Assembly: GCA_963664045.2 (NCBI GenBank)
Contig: CAXXGT010000011.1
Coordinates: 1-64,000, forward strand
Length of the DNA stretch: 64,000 bases
Reading direction: 5' to 3'
DNA from: JAPPHA01 sp963664045
GTDB lineage: Bacteria; Pseudomonadota; Alphaproteobacteria; Rhodobacterales; Rhodobacteraceae
The translations under genes and the position numbers were made by a program. The notes under the pieces were generated by a model. It was not told the origin of the DNA. It saw nothing but the letters and a program-made list of their open reading frames with translations, and ran no database searches. How positions within the stretch are numbered: the first letter of the stretch is position 1; each line of letters opens with the position of its first letter. This document shows, in pieces, positions 19,019 through 27,506 of this stretch.

Positions 19019-19309
19019 TCAGTCCTCGAGAATTCCGAGAACATCGGATTCCTTCATGATCAACATCTCTTCACCGTCGATCGTGACTTCGGTTCCGGAC
19101 CATTTTCCAAACAGAATTCGGTCACCTTTCTTGACGGACACCGGAATCAGCTCTCCGCTGTCCTTGCGCGCGCCTTCACCGCACGAGATGATCTCTCCTT
19201 CCGATGGTTTTTCCTTGGCGCTATCCGGGATAATCAATCCACCAGCTGTTTTTTCATCGCTCTCGATTCGACGAACCAAGACACGATCATGCAAAGGCTT
19301 GAATGCCAT
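19019..19309 (-). CDS. groES: Co-chaperonin GroES (10 kDa)
   Basis: The 96-residue product has the family start KPLHDRVLVRRIESDEKTAGG, the mobile loop GGLIIPDSAKEKPSEG that contacts GroEL, and the roof and C-terminal strand ending in DVLGILED. AGGGAG lies upstream of the ATG at 19309. It is the first gene of the heat-shock operon. Confidence 0.98.
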   Translation of the reverse strand: MAFKPLHDRVLVRRIESDEKTAGGLIIPDSAKEKPSEGEIISCGEGARKDSGELIPVSVKKGDRILFGKWSGTEVTIDGEEMLIMKESDVLGILED

Positions 19310-19377
19310 CGCGTCGCTCCCTACATGGTTTGCATTCGAATTAAACTTTGCCCCTCAAAATTCGGAGCACTCGGTTG

Positions 19378-19404
19378 TTAGCACTCAGCCGTATCGGCTG
19401 CTAA
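19378..19404 (-). promoter_or_regulatory. CIRCE element (HrcA operator) of groESL
   Basis: The sequence TTAGCACTC, nine spacer bases, then GGCTGCTAA (19378-19404) matches the CIRCE consensus TTAGCACTC-N9-GAGTGCTAA with two mismatches in one arm. It sits just downstream of the -10 box and about 70 bases before the groES start. HrcA bound here would block transcription until heat shock. Confidence 0.92.
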
Positions 19405-19412
19405 CAACGGGT

Positions 19413-19441
19413 CAGATAGATCGGAGGTTGCCCGTTGTCAA
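19413..19441 (-). promoter_or_regulatory. Sigma-70-type promoter of groESL
   Basis: On the reverse strand a perfect TTGACA -35 box (19436-19441) is followed after exactly 17 bases by TATCTG (19413-19418) as the -10 box. Transcription would start at or inside the CIRCE element, as usual for HrcA-controlled groESL operons. Confidence 0.75.
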
Positions 19442-19598
19442 GAGCGCGCAACCAAGGAAATCGCGACTTTCCGACACGATCCTCCCGTTCGTGGGAAAAT
19501 GCGCCGTCACGCCAACCATTGAGGCCGCCTCGAACGGGTCCTCGAAATAAACCCGGTCCCAAAGGCGGATGCGATCAGTGCCCTGCGGTCCCTGCCGC

Positions 19599-20915
19599 TC
19601 AATTGACGAAATGAATCGTGTCGAATTCCTGCCGCCATTCGGCCACTTCAGGGGCGAGCGCCCCGGGATCATCGCTTCCGAGGGCATCGGCAATCAGTCC
19701 GGCCATCCGCTCGCAATCTTTCGGCGTCACGCCCCAGCGGACCAGTTCCGGCGTCCCGATCCGAAGCCCGTTCAGATCGTCCGGAACCCCTTCGATCGGC
19801 AGCCCGATGCCGCAGGCGAGGAACCCCGCGCCGCGCAGCTTCCTGGATGCGGCCTGCCCACCGCCGAATGGCGCCGCGACGACCGCAAACTGATGTGAAC
19901 GCGTGAACCCGTCCCCGCGGGCGAAAACCTGTATTCCGGCTGAATCAAGTGCCTCGGCCAACGCTGTCGATGTCCTGATCATCTCCCGGGCGTAAGCGCG
20001 GCCATGTTCTCTCCAGTCAAGCATCGTTACTGCCAGCGCCGCCGACTTCGCCGCATCGAAGTTCGCGGTCATGCCCGGAAAGGCGATCGCGTCAAGGCGT
20101 TCCGCCATACTGGCATCGTCCGAGACGATCAAACCGCCGGCGGGACCTCCGAGGCTCTTGTAGGTACTCATGGTCATGAAATGCGCACCGTTCTTCAACG
20201 GGTTCGGCCAGGCACGGCCGGCGATCATACCGCACTGGTGCGCCGCATCGAACATGACATATGCACCGACATCGTCGGCGATCTCGCGGACCCCGGCAAC
20301 CGGATGTTCGAACAGGTTCAGGCTCCCCCCGACTGTAATCAGGCCGGGCCGGTGCCGCCTTGCCATTCGGGCCAGGCCATCCAGGTCGACCGTGTACTTG
20401 TCGGCACGGACAGGCGCCGGAACGACTTCCAGTCCGAACAGTCCCGCGCATCCGGCAAGATGATGCGTGACGTGGCCGCCGATACTCGCCGGAGGCACAA
20501 TGATCGTGTCGCCAGGCTTGCAGGTCGCCATGAACCCGAAAAGGTTCGCGAGGGCGCCGGACGGCACGCGGATCTCCGCGTATGCCGCATCAAAGATTTC
20601 CGCGCACAACCCGGCACAGATCACCTCGATCTCTTCGATGGCCTCAAGGCCCATCTCGTACTTGTCACCCGGATAACCCAACGATGGCCGTGATCCGACT
20701 CCGGAAGCCAGTAACGCCTCTGCCTTGGGGTTCATCACGTTGGTCGCCGGGTTCAGGTTGAAGCAGTCGCGTTCGTGGATTTGCCGGTTCTTCATTGCCA
20801 AGGCGTTGACCCGCGCCAGAACGTCTTCCGAACTCTGCTGGGCGGTTTCCCGCGAGATCGCCTGAACAAAGGCTTCGCACCGCGCCGGAACCCAGTCCCT
20901 GTACTGAATTGTCAT
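19599..20915 (-). CDS. Serine hydroxymethyltransferase-like PLP enzyme
   Basis: The 438-residue protein is a fold-type I PLP enzyme of the SHMT family, with NLNPATNVMNPKAEALLASG, SLGYPGDKYEMGLEAIEEIE and the Schiff-base Lys in MSTYKSLGGPAGG. Standard GlyA enzymes have a THKTLRGPRGG motif at that site, so this is a paralogue group rather than an obvious housekeeping GlyA. It may act on serine/glycine, a 2-methylserine-like amino acid, or cleave a beta-hydroxy amino acid. The ATG at 20915 follows AAGGGTGAG. It is transcribed alone, divergent from the HAD-MaoC-ribF block. Confidence 0.82.
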   Translation of the reverse strand: MTIQYRDWVPARCEAFVQAISRETAQQSSEDVLARVNALAMKNRQIHERDCFNLNPATNVMNPKAEALLASGVGSRPSLGYPGDKYEMGLEAIEEIEVICAGLCAEIFDAAYAEIRVPSGALANLFGFMATCKPGDTIIVPPASIGGHVTHHLAGCAGLFGLEVVPAPVRADKYTVDLDGLARMARRHRPGLITVGGSLNLFEHPVAGVREIADDVGAYVMFDAAHQCGMIAGRAWPNPLKNGAHFMTMSTYKSLGGPAGGLIVSDDASMAERLDAIAFPGMTANFDAAKSAALAVTMLDWREHGRAYAREMIRTSTALAEALDSAGIQVFARGDGFTRSHQFAVVAAPFGGGQAASRKLRGAGFLACGIGLPIEGVPDDLNGLRIGTPELVRWGVTPKDCERMAGLIADALGSDDPGALAPEVAEWRQEFDTIHFVN

Positions 20916-21436
20916 GTTTCTCACCCTTTTCCATGATTGGACGATCGACAACGAGGCCTCGTGACGGGCCGAGAGTTCCTGCCCCAGGTCACGGTCGTTT
21001 TCCTGGCTTCCCTTGCCCTTGTCCCCTGATTCGTTTTGTTGCCAACGTCGTCACGAGCCCGACGACCGAAATTGCCGGGGATTGCGGACGTGTCACGATC
21101 ATATCGACCACATGGCGACGATCACCGGTGATCATCGCCGCCGGATCGGCCCGGCATCCGGTGCGGTTCCATCGACACAGGAGGACCCTCTTGCAGGTCC
21201 GGTGCAGGTCTGGCGCATCATGGAGAGCGCACGATGCCTTCGCCCGAAAGTACAGTAGAGTGATCGAGAGGCCGATCGAAACTGACGGGGAATTTTCCTT
21301 CCAGGCACCTGCCGCCGTTGCCCGGCAGGTGGTCTGGATATTGGTTCAGCGCTCATATAGACAACGACCGGAAGAGGTCTGCTGCTCCAGCACGGCCGGA
21401 CTGCATGATCTTGCTTTCTCAATCGGACATTCCGTC
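20916..21436. other. Divergent intergenic region with a 14-bp palindrome
   Basis: About 520 bases separate two divergent transcription units. A perfect palindrome GATCACCGGTGATC lies at 21120-21133 and another, ACGAGGCCTCGT, near 20950. Either could be a dimeric-regulator operator, but no regulator gene is adjacent. No coding frame is convincing. Confidence 0.4.
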
Positions 21437-22327
21437 GTGACTACCGTTATCGACTCGCTTGACGAGATCTCTTGTCGCTTCGAAGCAGTTTTTTGTGATC
21501 TCTGGGGGTGTCTTCACGACGGAATAAGGCCATTTCCGTCGGCTGTCCAAGCACTTGATCGATTCCGCCGGCGAGGTGGTTATGTCGTACTGCTGACAAA
21601 TGCACCTCGCTCGCGCTCCAGGGTTATCCGGCAACTCGACCAGATTGGGGTGCCCCGCAACCTCTACCATGATGTTGTGACAAGCGGTGATGCGGCCCGC
21701 CGCGCGCTTGCGCTTGGAGAATTCGGCCGGTCTGTCCACCATATAGGACCGCGGCGGGAAGAGACCTTTTTCAATCATGAAAACGAGGACGGTCTCGAAG
21801 GACTTGGCGAAATCATGTTGACCACGCTGGAGGCCGCGCAGGGACTTGTTTGCACAGGCCTCGTAGATGATACGACCGAAACACCGCAAAAGTACCTCGG
21901 CCTGTTACATTCTGCCCGGGACCGCCACCTGAAAATGCTGTGTGCCAATCCCGACCTCATGGTCGACCGGGGCAGGAAACGCGTATATTGCGCCGGAGCC
22001 CTCGCTGCCCTTTACTCTGAAATCGGCGGCCGTGTGTCGCTGTTCGGCAAGCCGCACAAGCCAATCTACACGACTGCGCGGCTCCGAATGAACGCGGCAA
22101 TGGGCCGGATCATCGAAGATCGCCACATTCTCTGCATCGGCGACGGAATTCACACCGACATCGAGGGGGCCGTACGCGAGAATCTTCCAAGCCTGTTCGT
22201 CACAGGTGGACTGTCCCGGGCTGCAACGGCCACCACGCGCAGTCCCGACCGCATTCGCCTGGAGTCCTTTCTTGCCGAACAAGCATCGGAAGCCAGGCCT
22301 GACACGGCAATCGGGCACTTGCGGTAA
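21437..22327 (+). CDS. HAD-superfamily class IIA hydrolase (TIGR01459-like, NagD-related)
   Basis: The 296-residue product has the HAD motifs AVFCDLWGCLHDG (nucleophile Asp), VLLTNAPRSRS (Thr motif), FGKPHKPIY (Lys) and CIGDGIHTDIEGA (acid pair), with a class IIA cap between. These proteins are phosphatases of NagD type; the substrate is not known. A gene of this type near a MaoC gene and ribF is a frequent alphaproteobacterial arrangement, which hints at a role with flavin or nucleotide phosphates. The start is uncertain: the GTG at 21437 gives the normal N-terminus but has no strong ribosome binding site, and the frame is open further upstream. Confidence 0.85.
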   Translation: MTTVIDSLDEISCRFEAVFCDLWGCLHDGIRPFPSAVQALDRFRRRGGYVVLLTNAPRSRSRVIRQLDQIGVPRNLYHDVVTSGDAARRALALGEFGRSVHHIGPRREETFFNHENEDGLEGLGEIMLTTLEAAQGLVCTGLVDDTTETPQKYLGLLHSARDRHLKMLCANPDLMVDRGRKRVYCAGALAALYSEIGGRVSLFGKPHKPIYTTARLRMNAAMGRIIEDRHILCIGDGIHTDIEGAVRENLPSLFVTGGLSRAATATTRSPDRIRLESFLAEQASEARPDTAIGHLR

Positions 22328-22454
22328 AAAGAAACTTGACCAGGTCATACCAGTGGCGCACAGCCGCACACGGGTCCAGCACATTGTGTGCTGCAGGTTC
22401 ATGAGTGAGTGATTTTGCATCGGCAGGCAACGACTGAACCATGGACGCCTCGAC

Positions 22455-22916
22455 ATGACCGATCAGAAAGGACGCCTCCGAAATATCCCCGTAGGTACAA
22501 TCTGTATCGAGGATCTCGAACTCGGAATGTCCCGTTCGATCGCCAGGGTTTTCACCGATGCGGATACCGCCGCATTTTCTGAACTGTCTCTGGACTTCAA
22601 TCCGATACACCACGATGAAGCCTACGCAAGAGAGACGATATTTGGCGGCCGGATTGCCCATGGCATGATGTACGCTTCATTGATCTCCGCGGTCATCGGA
22701 GAACAGCTTCCGGGTCACGGGTCGGTTTATCTCGGGCAATCTTTGAAATTCCTCGCGCCTGTCCGTCCCGGTGATCAGGTCGAAGCACGTGTCACGGTCA
22801 AGGAGATCGATTATTCAAGACGTCGCGTAACGCTTGATTGTGAATGCAGTGTCGGGAATAAGGTCGTGCTCGTCGGCGAGGCTCTCGTCTTGGCGCCGAG
22901 CCGGAAATTCGACTAA
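22455..22916 (+). CDS. MaoC-family (R)-enoyl-CoA hydratase-like protein
   Basis: The 153-residue hot-dog-fold protein shows the hydratase-2 motif with catalytic Asp and His in DFNPIHHDEAYA, followed by FGGRIAHGMM. It is similar in length to PhaJ-type enzymes that hydrate trans-2-enoyl-CoA to (R)-3-hydroxyacyl-CoA. It lies 127 bases after the HAD gene and 19 bases before ribF, probably in one transcript. The biological substrate is not shown by the sequence. Confidence 0.85.
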   Translation: MTDQKGRLRNIPVGTICIEDLELGMSRSIARVFTDADTAAFSELSLDFNPIHHDEAYARETIFGGRIAHGMMYASLISAVIGEQLPGHGSVYLGQSLKFLAPVRPGDQVEARVTVKEIDYSRRRVTLDCECSVGNKVVLVGEALVLAPSRKFD

Positions 22917-22935
22917 CGATTCAGACATTCGATTG

Positions 22936-23928
22936 ATGCGCATGCACATTGTCCGGAAACATGACGACGTTCCAGGTGAGTGTCTCGGCGCGGCCGTGGC
23001 AATCGGGAACTTTGACGGAGTCCATATCGGCCACCTTTCGGTTTTGCGTTGGGCAATCGAGGTGGCAGGTGACCTCGGACGCACAGCCGGTGTCATCACG
23101 TTCGAACCACATCCGCGGCAGTTCTTTCAACCGAACAAGCCGGCCTTTCGACTGATGACACGTGAAAGCCGGGCCAGACGACTGCAGATGCTCGGTTTCG
23201 ATGTCGTTTTCGAGATCACGTTCGATGCCCGTCTCGCCAACGCGACGGCCGAGGAGTTCTCACGGTCGATCCTTGCTGTTCGTCTGGGTATTTCTCACGC
23301 GATCGTTGGGGCGGATTTCAGATTCGGCAAAGCGCGCGCGAGCGACGCGAGCGACCTGTCAAGATTTGGCGACCAGTTCGGTTTCGGAGTCACGGTTCTG
23401 CCACTCAAGGTCGATGGAGACACGGAATACTCGTCGACCGCAGTACGCAAGGCGCTCGCGGCCGGTCACGTCAGGGAAGCAAATTCAATTCTCGGGCACC
23501 ACCACCGAATCGAGGGGTGCGTCATCCATGGGGAGAAACGCGGGCGCGACTTGGGAATTCCGACCGCAAATCTCTCGCTGGACAATCTTTTCGTGCCTGC
23601 CCATGCCGTCTATGCGGTCTCGGTTGACATCATTGACGGGGAGCATGCCGGAAACTACGGAGGTGTCGCGTCGATCGGGACAAGACCGACATTTGGAGAT
23701 AGCCAGCCTGTCCTCGAGGTCCATGTCTTCGGGTTTGACGGCGACCTGTACGGGACCCGATTGTCGGTTGCACTCCTGGATCATCTGCGCCCCGAGACCA
23801 AATTTGACAGCATCGACGAACTGGTCGCGGCAATGCACGCAGATTGCGAGCGCAGCCGGGAGGTACTCGCGGCCATTGCAGTATCTGGCAGCCGGGACCA
23901 GGACGGGAAACCCGCAACAGGCCTGTAG
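22936..23928 (+). CDS. ribF: Bifunctional riboflavin kinase / FAD synthetase
   Basis: The 330-residue protein joins an N-terminal nucleotidyltransferase (AIGNFDGVHIGHL with the HxGH-like motif, then FEPHPRQFF) to a C-terminal riboflavin kinase (GEKRGRDLGIPTANL with the PTAN motif, then YGGVASIGTRPTF and LEVHVFGFDGDLYG). It phosphorylates riboflavin to FMN and adenylates FMN to FAD. The ATG at 22936 is the best start, with another ATG six bases on. The following reading frame begins within about 45 bases. Confidence 0.95.
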   Translation: MRMHIVRKHDDVPGECLGAAVAIGNFDGVHIGHLSVLRWAIEVAGDLGRTAGVITFEPHPRQFFQPNKPAFRLMTRESRARRLQMLGFDVVFEITFDARLANATAEEFSRSILAVRLGISHAIVGADFRFGKARASDASDLSRFGDQFGFGVTVLPLKVDGDTEYSSTAVRKALAAGHVREANSILGHHHRIEGCVIHGEKRGRDLGIPTANLSLDNLFVPAHAVYAVSVDIIDGEHAGNYGGVASIGTRPTFGDSQPVLEVHVFGFDGDLYGTRLSVALLDHLRPETKFDSIDELVAAMHADCERSREVLAAIAVSGSRDQDGKPATGL

Positions 23929-23970
23929 TTGGCTCTTTCATTGGCGGCCGAATTCCGACAAAAGTGCCGA

Positions 23971-24459
23971 ATGCGTAATCCAGAGAATGGCGAATGTCTC
24001 AGACCGGGATTCTGGGTTGACCTTCCGCTCGAAGAACTCAATCGTTCTGAATGGGAGGCGCTGTGTGACGGATGCGGGAAGTGTTGCCTGCTGAAACTCG
24101 AGGATGTGGAAACGGGAGAGGTACGCTACACCGGCGTCGTCTGCCGCCTGTTCGATCATTTCCATTGCCGATGCCGGAATTACCCGCGGCGCCTCGACCT
24201 GGTTTCGGATTGCATCCGGTTCACCCCCGAATCCGTCGCGGAAACCTCCGGATGGATGCCGAAAACCTGCGCGTACAGGCTCCGCCATGAAGGGAAACCC
24301 CTGCCCGCCTGGCACTATCTGAAGTCCGGAGACAAGGAACTTGTTCATAGCCTGGGCCATAGCTTGAGGGGAAAGAGAATCCGAAATGAGCGGAATGTTC
24401 CAGCATCACGTCTCGAGGACCATGTTCTGGACGACCCTTCGGCCGGGACCATCGCCTGA
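23971..24459 (+). CDS. YcgN-family cysteine-cluster protein
   Basis: The 162-residue product shows the conserved UPF0260/YcgN pattern: FWVDLPLEELNRSEWEALCD, the cysteine cluster CDGCGKCC, then VVCRLFDHFHCRCRNYPRR, DCIRFTPE, and TCAYRL plus WHYLKSGD. The eight spaced cysteines suggest metal or iron-sulfur binding, but function is unproven for the family. Its stop is immediately followed by the ATG of the threonine aldolase gene, implying co-translation. The ATG at 23971 has only a weak upstream GTG-rich site; the frame is open a little further upstream. Confidence 0.85.
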   Translation: MRNPENGECLRPGFWVDLPLEELNRSEWEALCDGCGKCCLLKLEDVETGEVRYTGVVCRLFDHFHCRCRNYPRRLDLVSDCIRFTPESVAETSGWMPKTCAYRLRHEGKPLPAWHYLKSGDKELVHSLGHSLRGKRIRNERNVPASRLEDHVLDDPSAGTIA

Positions 24460-25521
24460 ATGTTCTTTGCGTCCGACAATTCCGGACCCGCAGCGCCGCA
24501 GATCATAGACGCGCTCGTCGCCGAAAACCGGGGCTATTCCCAAGCCTACGGAAATGATGCGACCATGCAGTCCGTCGCTGAAAACATTCGAACGGCGTTC
24601 GAAGCACCCGATGCGGCGGTTTATCTGGTTGCGACGGGAACGGCGGCAAACGCACTCTCGATCGCAACACTGACGCGTCCCTGGCAGACGGTTTTCTGTC
24701 ACGAACACGCACATGTCGAGGAAGACGAATGCGGCGCCCCGGAGTTTTATTCGGGGGGCGTCAAACTGACGACCGTGGGCGGTGCCGACGGAAAGATCAA
24801 GCCTGAATTGCTGAGCGGGGAAATCCGAAAGACCGGGTGCCTCGGCGTGCATGGTGTCCAGATCGGTATCCTGTCGATTACCAATGTCACCGAGCGTGGC
24901 ACGGTCTATTCGCCCGAGGAAATCAGAACGTTGACCGGAGTTGCTCGGGACTACGGGATGCGCTGCCATCTCGACGGTGCCCGGTTGGCCAACGCGCTTG
25001 TGGCGACGAGGTGCACGCCGGCCGAAGCAACCTGGAAATCAGGTATCGATGTCGTCAGCCTCGGGGGGACCAAGAATGGTTTGATCGGGGTCGAGGGCGT
25101 TGTCCTGTTCGATCCCGAACTCGCGTGGGAATTCGAACTCCGGCGCAAACGCGGCGGCCACCTGTTTTCAAAGCATCGATTCCTGTCAGCCCAGATGAAA
25201 GCCTATTTCGCGGACGGGTTGTGGTTGGATCTTGCTGGACGTGCAAATGCCGCAGCATCGAGATTGGCCGAGGGGCTCTCGAGGATCGGAACGGCGCATT
25301 TCGTCCACCCTGTCGACGCCAATATGATCTTTGCCGGGTGGTCACGTTCGGGCCATGAACGGGCGCAATCTGCGGGCGCCCAATACTACCTCTGGCCCCC
25401 GCACCAGAATTCGTCTGACCGTGACAACGATATTCTGACTGCCCGCCTGGTGTGCAACTGGGCGACAACTGACGACGAGATCGACAGGTTCCTGGAGTTG
25501 ATTGACGATAGGAACACGTGA
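24460..25521 (+). CDS. Low-specificity L-threonine aldolase
   Basis: The 353-residue fold-type I PLP enzyme has the aldolase features FASDNSGPAAPQI at the start, GTAANALSI for phosphate binding, EHAHVEEDECGAPEF, CHLDGARLANA for the PLP-pyridine Asp, and the Schiff-base Lys in SLGGTKNGLIG. It cleaves L-threonine or allo-threonine to glycine and acetaldehyde. It starts on the base after the YcgN-like stop. It is the second glycine-forming type of enzyme in the window after the SHMT-like protein. Confidence 0.92.
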   Translation: MFFASDNSGPAAPQIIDALVAENRGYSQAYGNDATMQSVAENIRTAFEAPDAAVYLVATGTAANALSIATLTRPWQTVFCHEHAHVEEDECGAPEFYSGGVKLTTVGGADGKIKPELLSGEIRKTGCLGVHGVQIGILSITNVTERGTVYSPEEIRTLTGVARDYGMRCHLDGARLANALVATRCTPAEATWKSGIDVVSLGGTKNGLIGVEGVVLFDPELAWEFELRRKRGGHLFSKHRFLSAQMKAYFADGLWLDLAGRANAAASRLAEGLSRIGTAHFVHPVDANMIFAGWSRSGHERAQSAGAQYYLWPPHQNSSDRDNDILTARLVCNWATTDDEIDRFLELIDDRNT

Positions 25522-26092
25522 GGCCCTTGCCATCAACCTGAAGAACCCCGATTCCGGATTGCGGCTGGGGGTTCTGCTTGGAGCCTCCTGTAACCGCCTG
25601 CACGTTCGCGGGCCTCGAACCTGGCATGGCAGACCCTTGGCCAATTGCCCGGCGGAATGTCTCCACGGTAGAGGCAGGCGCGGTATCAGCGATGTCTTGA
25701 TCGCGGAAGTCCGCATCGCCCTGCCCCTCTCGAGCAACGAGCCGAAGCGCAAGAGAAGCTTGCTTGCTTTCGGAGAGATGCAATCCCGGCCAATTGTTCC
25801 CATGTATTTCCCGCAAAGTTCGAAAATTTTGTTGACGATTTATCCCACTGATGACAGATCGTCGCATCAACAATCGTTTGCTTTCGCTACGGCCCTTCGG
25901 TTTGTTCGCCATCCTGACTGACCGGACCGGTTGGAGCCTTGCTCCCGCCACGCCCACGATGACTTTCTACGTCCCTGCTCGCAGGCACCAGGTCACCCCG
26001 GTACCCGTGGGATATGCTACGGCGCCAAACCAAGAATTGCGCCGGCGGGACTTCCACCCGCTAGTTCAGCAGCCAGACTCGCTGCACGCCCG
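25522..26092. other. Boundary region before the accessory island
   Basis: This 570-base gap separates the conserved gene block from the convergent binding-protein gene. I see no gene, tRNA end or direct repeat that would mark an integration site. It is the left border of the IS-rich segment. Confidence 0.45.
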
Positions 26093-27349
26093 TCAGTTCG
26101 CGCAGCACGCTTCCAGTTCGGCCTGCGCCTGATCGAGCGACTCCTGCGCCGGAACATCGTTGTTGCGCAGCGTTCGCAAAACGGCATCCACCAAGATCGG
26201 CCAGACCAGGTTGAACTCATCCGCGTGACCCGGAATCGCCACCGGATGCGCCCCACCCGAGCTGGCGATATAAGGCTTCAGATAGGGTTGCTGGGCGATC
26301 TGCTCTTCGTTCAGCGCGTTCTTGCCGTAAGGAATGTAGGGACTGTAGTTCGCAAACTGCGATTGCAACTCCGAACTGGCTGCGGTCTTGAGAAACTCGA
26401 AGGCCGCATCCGGGTTGTCGCTGTCGGCACTGACAGCCAGCGCCATGTTGATGCCCCCGGTGCCCGGGCCGTCCCACGGATGCTGGGCGGACTTATAGCA
26501 GTCGAAGTTATCCGGGTTGTTCTTGCGGATAAACGGGAACTGCCACTGGCCGTCGATGGTCATGGCCGATCCGCCGGTGGCAAACAGTGCGCGCTGATCG
26601 GTTTCGGTCATTCCCTGCGGCACCAGTCCTTCGGAGTAGAGCGTCTTCATGAAGTTCAGCGCATCCACCACAGGCTGCGAATTGACCGTGAAGTTGCCGT
26701 TTTCGTCCGCGTAGGAACCGCCATTCGCAATGCTCCACATCAGCAGCATCTCATAGGTCGGATCCTCGTTCGCGTTGACCATATTTGCGCCGTAGCGCGT
26801 CACACGGCCCCCGTCGTCGCGCACGACCAGCTTTCGGGCGTGGTCGAGGAATTCCTCCGGCGTAGCCGGCGGGCCGGAAAGCCCGACCTCCTCGAAGTAG
26901 CAGGCGTTATAGATGAGTTCCAGCGTGCGCCCGGTAATGGGCAGGGCATAGATATCGCCATCCTTGCTGAGCGCGTCAAAGCCGCCCTCGACGATCATAT
27001 CCTCAAGTCCCGCGGCTTTGATCTTATCTGTCAAAGGCATGACCAGCTTACCCGCCAGCATCTCGCCCAGGTTGTTGGGGTTGACGATGACGACGTCCGC
27101 GCCCGCGCCGCTGACGGCCTGAATTGTGAGCTGCGAGTAGTACTCGCTCGCCGGCGTGTTGCGCGGCACAACTGTATGGCCACTGTTGCTGTTGTAGGTG
27201 TCCACCAGCAGGTGCCACCATTCGCCCATGCCCGGCGCGTCATAGTCGATGACCATGAAGTCGATTTCGTCCGCCGTTATTGTTGTGACGGGCACCGCGG
27301 CGAACATGGCCCCGGCCAACAAGGCGCTGGCTTTCCATAGCTTATTCAT
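26093..27349 (-). CDS. Sugar-type ABC transporter periplasmic binding protein
   Basis: The 418-residue product starts with a signal peptide (MNKLWKASALLAGAMFAAV, cleavage near TITADE) and has a CUT1-like solute-binding pattern: GAGADVVIVNPNNLGEMLAG, YALPITGRTLELIYN, FATGGSAMTIDGQWQFP and ALAVSADSDNPDAAFEFLK. It would capture a carbohydrate or related acid in the periplasm. The ATG at 27349 follows GGGGGAAG. No permease genes are nearby and the only ATPase in the island is a fragment, so the transporter appears orphaned. It is downstream of the enolase-superfamily gene in the same direction. Confidence 0.88.
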   Translation of the reverse strand: MNKLWKASALLAGAMFAAVPVTTITADEIDFMVIDYDAPGMGEWWHLLVDTYNSNSGHTVVPRNTPASEYYSQLTIQAVSGAGADVVIVNPNNLGEMLAGKLVMPLTDKIKAAGLEDMIVEGGFDALSKDGDIYALPITGRTLELIYNACYFEEVGLSGPPATPEEFLDHARKLVVRDDGGRVTRYGANMVNANEDPTYEMLLMWSIANGGSYADENGNFTVNSQPVVDALNFMKTLYSEGLVPQGMTETDQRALFATGGSAMTIDGQWQFPFIRKNNPDNFDCYKSAQHPWDGPGTGGINMALAVSADSDNPDAAFEFLKTAASSELQSQFANYSPYIPYGKNALNEEQIAQQPYLKPYIASSGGAHPVAIPGHADEFNLVWPILVDAVLRTLRNNDVPAQESLDQAQAELEACCAN

Positions 27350-27506
27350 GTCACTTCCCCCATTGAACACGTCCTGTTCGCGCAGGGGCCACACGGTCGG
27401 GCGGACGCCCTGCGCATTCACTCTGCCCGTTAACCAGAGGGTAAGTGTTGCGCGGTGGCTGACCTAATTTTTTTGGAATAGCTGGATGACCGATTGTGCG
27501 GTTGGA

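Noticed and set aside
20909..21436. Long N-terminal extension of the HAD class IIA gene
   Set aside because: The extension lacks similarity to the family and has shadow-like composition; the family N-terminus begins near the GTG at 21437.
25522..26092. tRNA-associated integration site at the island border
   Set aside because: No tRNA 3' end or flanking direct repeat was found here or at the right border near 37.1 kb.
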